64,000 bases of DNA from Lumbricus rubellus (taxonomy: Eukaryota > Annelida > Clitellata > Crassiclitellata > Lumbricidae), in contig OX243818.1 in NCBI GenBank assembly GCA_945859605.1, forward strand, positions 36,207,773 through 36,271,772, in the 5' to 3' direction. Positions within the stretch are counted from its first letter, which is position 1; every line of letters begins with the position of its first letter. Under the pieces are notes generated by a model. That model was not told the origin of the DNA, searched no databases, and was given only the letters and a program-made list of their open reading frames with translations. The position numbers and the translations under genes were made by a program. This document shows, one piece after another, positions 54,110 through 64,000 of this stretch.

Positions 54110-55535
54110 TCAGCACTGGTCGGCAACTAAATTGTCAGGTGGAGAAAATCGATGGCTAGAACAATGCACGAAAAATTCCTTCTCTATATAAAACAATTCG
54201 TCACATAAACCACATCCAAAAGATTTTGACAAAGACGGCCGAGCTTCTTGAGAATATTTGAATTCATCAATATAGAGATGATCCACACTTCTGATTTTCT
54301 GCAAGGAACCAGCAATTCCACTAGAATCCGGAAATTCATTCTTGGTGAGATGCCCACTTCGTTTTTCAGTGCTGCTAAATGTGATGAACTGATCAGATAG
54401 GTTATCAATCACTCCAGTTTTCATATCAGGATGCTGTGGCTGTGTTCCTGCATGAAGTCTAAACTTCTTTCCTGATGATCTGCTTTTTGTATGAAGTTTA
54501 TCCTGCGTGTGTTGTTTCCCAGTTGCATGAACTCTTCTGTGTTGTTGAAGATGTCCACTGTTTCTGAATCCTCTATTGCAAATCTCACATATGTACGGTT
54601 TCTCTCCAGAATGAGTTCTCATGTGCCTTTTCAGAATACCACCATTAATAAATGATTTCTGGCATAACTGGCACCTGTATGGTTTTTCACCAGTATGACA
54701 ACTCATGTGCTCCTTCAGGTGGCGGCTTTGTGAAAAGGTTTTCTGACATAACTGGCACTTGTATGGTTTCTCGCCATTATGACGTCTCATGTGATCATTC
54801 AGGTAACTGCTTTGTGAAAACGTTTTCTGACATAACTGGCACTTGTATGGTTTCTCCCCCGAATGAGTTTCAACATGTGTTTTGAGATTACCGCCTGTAA
54901 AAAATGATTTGTGACATAGATGACAACTGTATGGTTTTTCACCAGTATGACTTCTCATGTGCACTTTTAGAGAGCAACCTTGTGAAAATGATTTCTGACA
55001 TAACTGGCACTTGTATGGTTTCTCGCCCGAATGAGTTCTCGTGTGCACTGTCAGGGAACTGACATCAGCAAATGATTTATGACATAACTCGCACCTATGT
55101 GGTTTTTCACCAGTATGAGCTATCATGTGCCTTCTCAAAGTACAACGTTGAGTAAATGATCTCTGACATAGCTGGCACCTGTATGGCTTATCACCAGTAT
55201 GAGTTCTCATGTGTGTTCTCAAATTGGAACTTTGAGTAAATGATCTCTGACATAGCTGGCACTTGTATGGCTCTTTGCCAGTATGAGTTCTCATGTGAAT
55301 TTCCAGCAAACTTTTTTGGGCAAATGGTCTCTGGCATAACTGACATATGTATGGTTTTTCGCCAGAATGGGTTTTCGTATGTGCCACCATCTTATCCAAT
55401 TTAGTAAATGGTTTCTCACACACACAGCATTTTGTATGGATTCTCTCCAGTATGGCTTATCAAGTGCTTTTTCAGAAGGCAATTTTGAGCAAAAATTTTC
55501 TGACCTGACTGGCTCCTGTATTGCTCTTCTGTCAT
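54110..55535 (-). pseudogene. C2H2 zinc-finger protein 2, frameshifted near its start (or shortened)
   Basis: The start matching gene 1 is ATG at 55535 (MTEEQYRSQSGQKIF). Its first finger has lost both cysteines, and an extra T in the TTTT run at 55430-55433 shifts the frame to a stop. From about 55423 the frame is open to 54110 for 437 codons: eleven good C2H2 fingers, the same spacer, and the final CGLCDELFYIEKEFFVHCSS finger. Contacts at -1/2/3/6 for fingers 1-11: KDKA, QSLI, QSNT, QCTR, DSSV, QCSV, TGNT, QSYD, QRHE, NGIR, NGHQ. Only the last array finger and the C-terminus resemble gene 1 closely. It could still be translated from an internal ATG or another 5' exon. Confidence 0.8.
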
Positions 55536-55735
55536 ATTCAACACTTATTTTATAATTTCACCATTTACTACATATGCCTGTGTTCTTTCAAAGGTTGACC
55601 GCTTTCAGCAAGAAGTTTCTGAAACAATTGATGTCGGTGCTTCTTAAAATCACCACCAAATGTGGAGTTGAATGGCTTTCGAAAAGCACTAGCTTTGATA
55701 ATTAATTCAAGTAAATTTAAAGCAACGTCAATTCA
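55536..55735 (-). pseudogene. Relic zinc fingers upstream of gene 2
   Basis: Minus-strand HRHQLFQKLLAESGQPLKEH keeps finger spacing but has lost the cysteines. The same relic lies before gene 1, so the ancestor had more N-terminal fingers. Confidence 0.5.
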
Positions 55736-56868
55736 ACAGTACTATTGTGCTAACTCCAAAAGTGTTCAGTTTTTTCCTGGTATCAACAACTCACATTCAA
55801 ATGCTCCCAAGATGGATCGCGTGTCATCCTTCAGTAGAAGCTATTTTCAAGTAAAGATTGAAATATGTCACACACAAAATGGCATAGCAAAATCCAAAAG
55901 CCATCTAAAATAGCGAACCTTTACGCTAATTCCCAGCATGATTTTTTACTGAAGATGAAATAGTAAGCCATTGCAAGAGTTTTGTCAAATGAATCTTCTA
56001 CAACACTTGAGATGTAGACATTGCACTGTTGCTCAAACTTGATGCTCCAGATAACAGAATGTTGATCGTTCTCTTCATGCACTTGCTAGAAAGAACAACG
56101 CAAAACCCAATATTTAACCGGATTCAATAATTATGTCATTTATTCATTTTGTGAGCATAATATATATAGAGCTTCTTAAAAAAACCTTCTCAAAGGTACT
56201 CCCAGTTCAACATGGCAATATAAGGCCACATAAAACTTTTTCATTCCTGCTCATTGCAGTAAAATGAGACTAGTTATTACTTTTACTAGTCAATAATAAT
56301 GGAAAGGTACCATACATCATACGAAATTCTTTAACTAATTACATTTCTCTTGCCTAAAAACTTAAGGCTCTAGCTCTATCCCACACTCTTTGGCCTAACA
56401 CATGAAAATGAGAAGTATGTACACAACTTCGTGAGAAGTCACTTTAAATATTAATTTAATGTCGGTTTATAGTCACAACACCTAAAATCTTTATGGTAGC
56501 TTCTAAAAGAACTTATGCACAGTAAAATTTGATCAAATTTAATATGGTCACAAGCAAACATCTCAAAATATAAACATAATTTATCTGATGGTCCAATAGG
56601 CACTGAATTCTGGCCAAAGACACTTAAAAAATTCTATAGTCTTGTTACAACTCCACAATGCCTTCATAGACCTACTGCTATTATTGCTCAAAAGTTAGAC
56701 TACAAGAGTGCTAGATGAATGCAAGTTATCAGTCGCTGGGCCTAAATTTGTGAATTCCACCCCAGTACCTGCTCATTCTGTAATGATTTGCAATATTATA
56801 TATTGTCGCTGACAGCAGTGACTATTTAGCATGGATTCCAGTGTGAGAACCAGTCTCTGTCTTCCTTT

Positions 56869-57520
56869 AGAAAACGACATAGACTGCCTTAGTCCCATCA
56901 ATTGCAGATTATCGGGCTTGATCCAAAGTGGCCCTTGCTTAGGCGTAAAAAAAATGTTGTGTTTCCGGTAACATAGCTAAAAAAATTGGGTAGGTAGGTC
57001 GGAAAATATTTTTATTTTGTAAAATATTTTTATGCAGTGACAATCCGAAAAAGTATACCCCACTAGTCTTTTTTGCACCCTGCAACAAAGTACCTGTTCT
57101 AAGCAAGTATAAACTGCCTATTTCCCGACTGTCTGCACCTAAAACTGCTTTAGAAACAGTCCTATTAATTTCATTTTGTTGACGTCTTTTCTGTTATGTC
57201 AATGCAAATGTTTATTTTATAAAAAATTAAAATTGAAAAAAAAAATTTATTAAAAAAATTATTTTTATTAAAAAAAATTTGTTTAATAAAATTTTTTTAC
57301 AAAAATATTTGGGTCGCGGCCGTAAAAATGGGTCGGTCGGGTTACCGGAAACACAACATTTTTTTTACGCCTTACGAGACAAGGAGATCATTTGATTTCA
57401 AAGAGTGGATAGGTAGGAGAGAAAGTGTAGAACAGGGTGAGTGAATGAGATCTTTTACATAAGTTGGGGCAAAACTCAGTTTGGATTTGAGGGCCAAAAC
57501 AAATACCTTGAACTGAAATG
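56869..57520. other. Spacer, AT-rich with inverted AAAATGTTGTGTTTCCGG ends
   Basis: GTAAAAAAAATGTTGTGTTT then CCGGTAAC near 56944 is matched, inverted, near 57340-57370 (CCGGAAACACAACATTTTTT), bounding a ~430-bp AT-rich element. No ORF supported. Confidence 0.5.
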
Positions 57521-59883
57521 GGTAATCCTTCACTTTAGCGTCCGAAATTATTTCAAGGCAGCATCCGATATTACATACTCCCGGTTTTCAGCGTCTCGCC
57601 GTTTCACAATAATGAGTCCCGTTACGGATGTTTGAAGACACTTAAACGTTTTATTAAATATGTTCGTAATGGCAGGACGAACCAGAAATAGAAACTTACT
57701 TAAGTGGAAGCTGGATTGATGAAAATGTTTTAACTGAAATTGGAGGTGGGTTGATGAAAATATTCATGCGTAATTGGATCTGGATTGATCAAAATATTCC
57801 TTCTTAAATTGGAGCTGGATTGATGAAAAATAAATGTTATCTAAATAGAAGTTGGATAGCAACTATTCAATGACGTGATCGACATTAATAAAATACGACG
57901 CTAAAGTGAACAATTACTGTGAAACGATCATTTAAACCCGGAGTATATAATATCGGATGCTGCCTTTGAAACCATTGAAATAAGGTAAAATCCCATCTTA
58001 GCGTCGGACAAAAGGACAATAGTTACTAGAGATAAGGATACAATACTGAGGCTTTATAAATCAATGGTTAGGCCACATCTGGAACACTGCATTCAGGCAT
58101 GGAATCCACACCTGAAGCAGGACATTGAGAAACTGGAGAAGGTACAGAGAAGAGCTACGAAGATGATTTGGGGTTACAAAGATTTGAGCTATGAGGAGAG
58201 GTTGGAAAGGTGTGGGCTAACAACACTGGAGAGACGGAGGAGCAGAGGAGACCTAATTGAAGCATACAAGATCATTACTGGAAAGGAAGCACTATGTTGG
58301 GAGCAGTTCTTTGAATTAGCACCAAACAAAGCAACTCGGGGTCATAGGTACAAATTATTTAAGAAGCCGACGGGAACATTGGGGCCGAAATTCTTCAGTG
58401 CAAGAGTTGTGGACATTTGGAACGGCTTGGACGACAGCACTGTGTCGGTGGACACAGTTGCAGCGTTTAAAAGGAAACTTGGAAAATTGGGCTACTAGAT
58501 GTTCCTGGTCAACTTTGCAACTTTGCAGTGGTTCTAACACAAGCCCAGCGTCTTCTGAACCACTTAAAACCCCATGTTATGTTATGTTAATTATTTTTAT
58601 GGCAATATACAGATGCTAATGATTGAACTGCGAGGCTGCAACAAAATAAGTGCTGTACTGACGAAAACCTCTTCTTGCGTAATATATACACAGATAATGA
58701 TGATTGGTCCACTGAAATAGAAGCCGCATTAATGAGAAAGCGCTTTAGAAATGGAAGTTGGATGAAAGTTCGGCAAACCTGGTAATGGCGGTCCCAAATT
58801 ATAGCATTAAGGAAATCAAGATTTTGTGAAGGCTATGAACTTGGCGCGTGGTAAGAGTGCGAAATATTGGATTGCGCATAGAAACGATGTTATTTTTGTA
58901 CTCCACACTTATAAAATCACCAGCAGACCTATAGCATCACGAACTTTTTGTTTCTTTTTATGGAGCTATGAACGACAGTTTGGAGTGTAGCGCTTGAGAA
59001 ATGGGAGCTGGATGAAGACCTTTTTACAGGTGAAATGGAGGCTGGATTGATAAAAAAATGCAAGTAAATTAGAAGCTGGATGGAGGTATTTTTAGATCTG
59101 AAATAGAAGCTGGATACAGGTATTTTTAGATCTGAAATAGAAGCTGAATTGATGAAACAACACTTAAAAAATGGATGCTGAATGAAGTTTTTTATTGATG
59201 AGATAGAAGCTGGATTGATTGAAAAAACGATCAAGGAAGGAAAGCTGGATGAAGGTTCCTTATTGATGAAATAAAAGCTGGATCATGGTCTTCATATTCA
59301 TTTTGTTACGGTACCAAAGTGGAACTAGCAGGGTGTTATTTTCAAGCGAAATATTTGTCTGGATTCCTGTGGAGATATAGTCACAACTTGCACGTTTTAA
59401 CTATGGCATATAACGTGTTACATTGTCAAATTAATGACAACATGGTCTTCACATTCATTTTCTATGTCAACACAATTTTATGTATCGATTTCCTTAATGC
59501 TATAATTTGGGACCGCCATTACCAGGTTTGCCGAAAGTTCTTTATTTACGAAATAGGAGCTGGGTTTATGAAAAAAAGTCTAATGGTTTCCTTGCTTAAA
59601 TAGAAGCTGAATTGACGATTTTCATCATGTGACTCAACATGCATCCAGCTTCTACTTCAGATAGAAAAAAATTGATCCATCTTCCATTTCTTAAGCGTTT
59701 TTTCATCAATCCAGCTTCTATTTCACCTGTAAAAACCTTCATCCAGCTTCTATTTCTCAAGCGTTTTCTCATTAATCCGGCTTCTATTTCGGTGGACGAG
59801 TTGTCGGTGCCATGAAAATAATTACCGACGCTAAAATGGGATTTTCCCTAAAATAATTTCGGACGCTAAAGTGAAGGATTACC
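57521..59883. mobile_element. Palindromic element E1, GGTAATCCTTCACTTTAGCG termini
   Basis: The first ~33 bp are repeated exactly inverted at the right end (CGCTAAAGTGAAGGATTACC). Inside are AATAGAAGCTGGATTGATGA-type units in both orientations, a LINE fragment, and at 59789-59812 the outer end of a foldback-3-like element (GGTGGACGAGTTGTCGG). Confidence 0.65.
58015..58590 (+). mobile_element. CR1-like LINE 3' fragment
   Basis: The frame from about 58026 through 58498 (stop TAG) reads DTILRLYKSMVRPHLEHC, LEKVQRRATKMIWG, and ends VDIWNGLDDSTVSVDTVAAF then KRKLGKLGY. This is the conserved RT C-terminus of CR1-type LINEs. An ATGTTATGTTATGTTA tail follows at 58573. It inserted within element E1. 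Confidence 0.85.
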
Positions 59884-59897
59884 CTGAACAGAATATT

Positions 59898-60516
59898 GGT
59901 AATCTTCTCGTTTAGAGTCCGAAATTATTTCAATGTAGCATCCTATAATACATACTCCGTCTTTTCAGCTCCGTCTTTTACGCGTTTTGCCACGCGTCTA
60001 GCCGTTTAAAATTTATAAATTCGATGAAAAATATTTCCTGACGAAATATAAGCGGAATTTAGCGCGCGAGGGTCGGTTAGGGCTCAGGTTAGGCGTCGTG
60101 ACGGTCGGTTAGGGTTAGTTTTAGGGTTAGTGCAGTCATTCTGCTGAAATTGAAGCTGGATTGATGAAAATGTTCTTGCCTAACTGGAGCTGGATTGACG
60201 AAAAATAATTGTTTTCTAAATAGAAGTTGGATAGCAGCTATTGAATGACGCGATGGCGATCATGTACTATCAGGGGGCGAAAAATACACAGTGTCTTTTG
60301 CTATCAATCCACCTGAGTTTCTAATGGCTAAACTAACCCTAACACTAACCCTAACCGACCCTCACGATGCCTAACCTGAGCCCTAACCGACCCTCACGAA
60401 AAGACGTGCAATGACAACGCTGACGGCACTGCAAAAATAAGTAAAATTTTCGCCCCCTGATTGTACATGTATACCAACCATTGAAATAATTTCGGACTCT
60501 AAACGAGAAGATTACC
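59898..60516. mobile_element. Palindromic element E2, GGTAATCTTCTCGTTTAGAG termini, 7-bp TSD
   Basis: Its ~34-bp inverted ends are variants of those of E1; GAATATT flanks both sides (59891-59897, 60517-60523). It contains TTAGGG-rich DNA, AGCTGGATTGATGA units and the nested MITE at 60271. Confidence 0.8.
60271..60459. mobile_element. 189-bp MITE with telomere-like core
   Basis: Ends CAGGGGGCGAAAA and TTTTCGCCCCCTG; the core has CTAACCCTAACCGACCCTCA units like those in the MITE at 34627, although the termini differ. Confidence 0.7.
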
Positions 60517-60523
60517 GAATATT

Positions 60524-61335
60524 CATGGTAGAACATGTCCTACCCTGGGACTCTTCCTGTTTGTTTGGTCAGAAGAGGGTTGTCGGCGGGGGGGGGGGGT
60601 AATTCCGTCTCCTCAATCTCCAGCCATCGTAACCGGGAATAGACCATTAAGCTCAAACCATAATATTAGCAGCTCTCTCTTCGACCTACCTGTCGTGTAA
60701 TAAATGTTTTTGACAACTAAAAATAAAACTCTAACCTGGCTTGGCTTTAAAGTCGACTTTTCGGAAAACCTTGTTCATACCAGTAATATATAAATATGAT
60801 GTCTATATGGTTCATACTGACTCACACAGCATAAAATGTCAGACGATTAAAGTGTTTGATACAATTGCATTTAAGCTGGACATTATGAAAGGATATCCTG
60901 CCATCTAGCGAATTCAACTTCCCGCTCTATAATTAATTATTAGATTTGGCTTGTGTAAATTATTATTTTCAAAATTTTATTTATTTAAAATTACTAGTTT
61001 TTAACTAGAAAGAAATCAGTAAAGCAGTCGGACTCCTTTTAGCGCAAATACGCAATATGCAAGCACGCCCAGCGGCCCATGTCGGCCTAATAATGTACAA
61101 TAAAACGTACCGTAGGCTAATTAAACAGATTATCCGCATTTCTCATGAACACCTAAGTAGGCTACTTGTAAGAGCTCTATTAATCTCCGCGCTGAATAAC
61201 ATTTTTTTATTGAACACAGGCTATATTGGTGAAAAATAATTGCTCCCGAAATGAAAACGGGATTTATTAAGCGAATTCCCTTATTAAATGCTACAGAAAC
61301 TGATTGAGCGGCACAGAGCAAGCAGGCTAACAAAG
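60524..61335. other. AT-rich spacer, nothing recognised
   Basis: One short G run at 60589-60599; no coding signal. Confidence 0.4.
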
Positions 61336-61339
61336 TTTC

Positions 61340-61815
61340 TGCCATGTGGTCAATTGCCATCACCACTCTGGCGCATTCTGTCATTAGACTACTGGGACAG
61401 CCCACCGTGACTATCTCTCTTCACTCAGCTCTGACCTCCCATCCAATCAAACAGTGTGCATGGATTGGACCGAGTCGTACGCTCTGCAGTGAGTCTAATT
61501 GGAAAATTAAAAAGATTGCCCAGGTCTCTAGCAAAGTGCTGGAGACATTTAGCCTACTCTGGCTCCCTACTCGGCAGCGCATTGATCACAGGATCGATGC
61601 TCTGGTTCGGCACTGTCAGATTGGTGTTGCCCAGACTGCCTTCGAGTGCTCTGCTGGTCAAGGGGTTTCCAAGGCCACCTCCGTCTTCGTTTTGCACCAA
61701 AGGGCGTGCTCTTCACCGCTTGTTTCCTTTCGCGAGAACTGCAATACAGCATCGAGCCGTTTCAGTGGTGGGGTCAGTTGCTGGAATGAGTTCCCACAGG
61801 AGCTGTTTCTAGGCT
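61340..61815 (+). pseudogene. LINE RT C-terminus remnant
   Basis: Frames switching between LLWLPTRQRIDHRIDALVRH and ALHRLFPFARTAIQHRAVSV follow the LHWLP.RQRI...R...RAFS.VGP pattern of LINE C-termini. It is frameshifted and cut by the MITE at 61821. Confidence 0.6.
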
Positions 61816-61820
61816 ACTTA

Positions 61821-62426
61821 CCGGTGTAAAGGTTTCAAATTACCCCCTCCTAAACATTACCCCCTCCCGGTAACTTGAAACCGGTTTCAGATTACCCCCG
61901 GAAACTAGATTAGCACCAATCAGTATGAGAATTGAGGAAAAATAACTGGGGGGGTTGGCCTATGATAAACTTGAAATTGGGGTATGAAAAACATACTTTA
62001 ACATGGGGCTCTAAAAATGACTGGGGGGTTGAACCCCCCAACCCCCCGGCAATTCTCACCCTGGCACCAATCACCGCATTTATTGCACTAAAAAAATCAG
62101 AAAAATCATCCCACTTCTTGTTTTGGTCTGAAGATTTCCATCCTTCATCCCACTTTGTGGTTTGCTATCAATATTTTGATCGGAAAAATAATAGCCCCGA
62201 AGCCATTTTCTCCATGTAAACTTCAGCGGCGATTAGTATTTTAGCTACAGATCAAAATATCGATAACAAACCACGAAGTGGGATGACAGATGAAAATCTT
62301 TAGACCAAAACAAAAAGTGGGATCATTTTTTGGATATTTTAGTGCAATAAATGCGATGATTGATGCAGTTTACAGTTTGCAGGGGGGTAATGTTTAGGAG
62401 GGGGTAATCTGAAACCTTTACACCGG
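61821..62426. mobile_element. Foldback MITE, CCGGTGTAAAGG family, copy E, with nested insertion
   Basis: Complete copy (CCGGTGTAAAGGTTTCAAAT to GAAACCTTTACACCGG), interrupted at 61923-62063. Confidence 0.85.
61923..62063. mobile_element. 141-bp insertion inside MITE copy E, 10-bp TSD
   Basis: GCACCAATCA flanks both sides (61913-61922, 62064-62073). The insert has inverted GAGAATTG/CAATTCTC near its ends and a central inverted G/C block. Other copies of the MITE lack it. Confidence 0.8.
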
Positions 62427-62925
62427 GGCTCTTGCTGAAGTATTTCATTCAATTCAAAACTGTACCTTTTGCCGTAGGCTACTAGAGACGGGAGCTCCTC
62501 TGACAAGGCCTACCTCGTAAAGAGGCGCTAAAGAAATCCTCGAATGAATGGAAGAACGATAATAATTATGCGAGGTTGCTATTGGCTAAAATTAAGTTGT
62601 GAAGATATGATTATTTACTTAGTTTAATGTTGCGTCATCTCAACATTGTCATAACAGACTGATGACGTTTCAAGTTTTTAATCGCTTTGAACTCGTTCAA
62701 TGGATTCAGTTGTCAGAATGTATCCTCTGCCGCGGATTACTCCTAGATTTCTTTTAAAACAATGGCTGCGGTACAGCTAACCTTTGAAAGACGGTAACAT
62801 GGTAAGTAGACCTAATACAAGTTGGTTACTACCAAAATCTTATCTACTTTTTGAACACATTGACTTTTACACCTGGTCACAACGATTTCAAATGCACGCA
62901 AAAATAATAATATTAGCCGGATGGT
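62427..62925. other. Spacer, nothing recognised
   Basis: No ORF, repeat or RNA signal that I can support. Confidence 0.4.
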
Positions 62926-62930
62926 GATTA

Positions 62931-62976
62931 TGATGATGATGATGACGACGACGACGATGACGACGACGACGATGAA
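62931..62976. repeat. (GAT/GAC)n trinucleotide repeat
   Basis: ATGATGATGATGATGACGAC followed by further GAC/GAT triplets; the ORF on the minus strand across it is a low-complexity artefact. Confidence 0.85.
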
Positions 62977-63682
62977 AGAGTTGAATAGCTTGTAAAAAAA
63001 GAGCCAGAAAAGGTAGGGAATGCAGGCCAAGGCGGCGACTATTCCCAACAGAGGGGACCCACAATTATTGCGTAAGGCACAGTGCGGATTGCAGAAGAAG
63101 CATTGAAGTTAAGCAATATATCCTAGCCTACACATCAACAGCGAACGAATGATTCATGAGAAAAGAAGATGCAAGTAGACAATGTATATAGCCTACCAAA
63201 AGTTCGGAAACTTAAAGACTCGCGCATTGCGAATTTGCAATCTTTATATAATAGGTAGTGGTGACCTTTACTACGTACTGCGCACGCGCACACGAAAGGT
63301 CACTGAGATGGTGAACCCGCTTATATAATAATGATATCTTCAAGCCTGATCGAAAGTAAGACCTGCACCGATTCATTTTCGGTCAGAGATGTAGGCCTAG
63401 CGATGTATAACTATGGGCTACTCACGATTCGCTAGGTCCCTCCGCGCTGCAACTCCAACAAGTCCAGACGTGGTTGGTCATGACGAGGTGTGCACCTCAA
63501 TTAGTGGACGAGTCTCAGTGAGTCGAGGGAGCATCTGAGGATGAATAGCACGTCATGTCTAGCTACGAGGCCGGAATCGCCCAAGAAGGGGTCAAGGGTC
63601 GATTATTAGGCATATCTAGCCTATTTTATATTACTATACACGGTAGCCATGCCTAAGAGCTAATATATTGTAACTTTTATGA

Positions 63683-63725
63683 TGATAATAATAATAATAT
63701 TATTATTAATATTATTATTGTGATG
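63683..63725. repeat. (ATA/ATT)n microsatellite
   Basis: ATAATAATAATAATATTATT and continuation; self-complementary halves. Confidence 0.85.
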
Positions 63726-64000
63726 ATGCTGAACAACACAAAACTTAGAGATTGCAATCAATCAATTTTTTATTGAGCCAAGAATCAAGAAGCACACAAG
63801 ATATTCTCATCACATCCAAATAAACATGAGCGCTGTTTGTAACAAAAGGAAACCCAGAAGAAACTACAGAGTCCCGCTGGTTAGGGCCACCTATGCACAT
63901 TTTCTGGTACTAGTCGTTTACAGATTCAGTACAATTTTTTTTTAATTCTAGGAGAAAAGCGGTTACATAGGCCTACTTAGGGAAAGCAAAAATAATTATA
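63726..64000. other. Right edge, possibly the 3' end of a LINE on the minus strand
   Basis: TTTTTTATTGAGCCAAGAATCAAGAAGCA resembles in layout the LINE 3' end at 46380 (CACTTTATTGCAACCAGAAA); identity is not established. Confidence 0.3.

Larger units (their letters stand above)
53210..56868 (-). repeat. Tandem duplication unit B (zinc-finger gene 2 and flanks)
   Basis: Same order as unit A but longer, because the finger array has more units and 55735-56040 has about 300 bp not present in A. Confidence 0.9.

Noticed and set aside
61130..61405. 91-codon minus ORF
   Set aside because: No domain, no start context, and it overlaps the + strand LINE remnant that has recognisable motifs.

Overview
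The window reads as TE-saturated nuclear DNA of a marine deuterostome, most likely an echinoderm or a relative. The evidence is spliced animal-type exons, tandem C2H2 zinc-finger genes, a GMR1-like LTR element, foldback elements that resemble the sea-urchin TU transposons, and a genome-wide-looking excess of the word TAGGCCTA. There are no prokaryotic features. The species call is an inference.

The main host gene is a previously unlabelled single-pass receptor on the + strand, spread over about 41 kb (4118-45172) in seven recognisable exons: CUB (two exons), three Ig-like domains (one exon each), a transmembrane exon, and a short cytoplasmic tail with three tyrosines that ends in a YVN motif. 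All the splice phases agree (0 inside the CUB domain, 1 everywhere else) and the joined frame is open to the stop. The signal-peptide exon was not found. A second half-CUB exon that ends in a stop lies 0.8 kb before the transmembrane exon; it is either a relic or the end of a secreted isoform. The second host locus is a tandem duplication of about 3 kb (50.1-56.9 kb) carrying two C2H2 zinc-finger genes on the - strand. One is intact and the other has a 1-nt frameshift near its start.

The rest is transposable elements, largely inside the receptor introns and often nested. From left to right: 0-1.6 kb, 3' half of a GMR1-like LTR element; 2.6-7.5 kb, foldback MITEs and LINE 3' ends; 8.0-10.1 kb, a long-TIR TA element holding a hAT element; 10.8-14.5 kb, two further TA elements and a minisatellite-armed foldback; 15.3-18.6 kb, a CXC-protein element broken by a hAT and a LINE; 19.2-22.8 kb, an RTE-like LINE split by a SINE, an Ig exon and another foldback; 22.8-24.7 kb, a TTAA element with 0.8-kb arms; 29.6-33.1 kb, a second CXC-protein element with its inverted termini; 33.2-37.2 and 40.0-40.4 kb, two more minisatellite-armed foldbacks; 42.1-44.7 kb, a MITE plus a TA element with a hAT inside; 46.4-50.1 kb, a LINE split by a pogo-like element that encodes a PHD-type finger; 57.5-60.5 kb, palindromic elements with telomere-like repeats; 61.3-62.4 kb, a LINE remnant and another MITE. 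Many insertions still have exact target-site duplications, so several families have been active recently.
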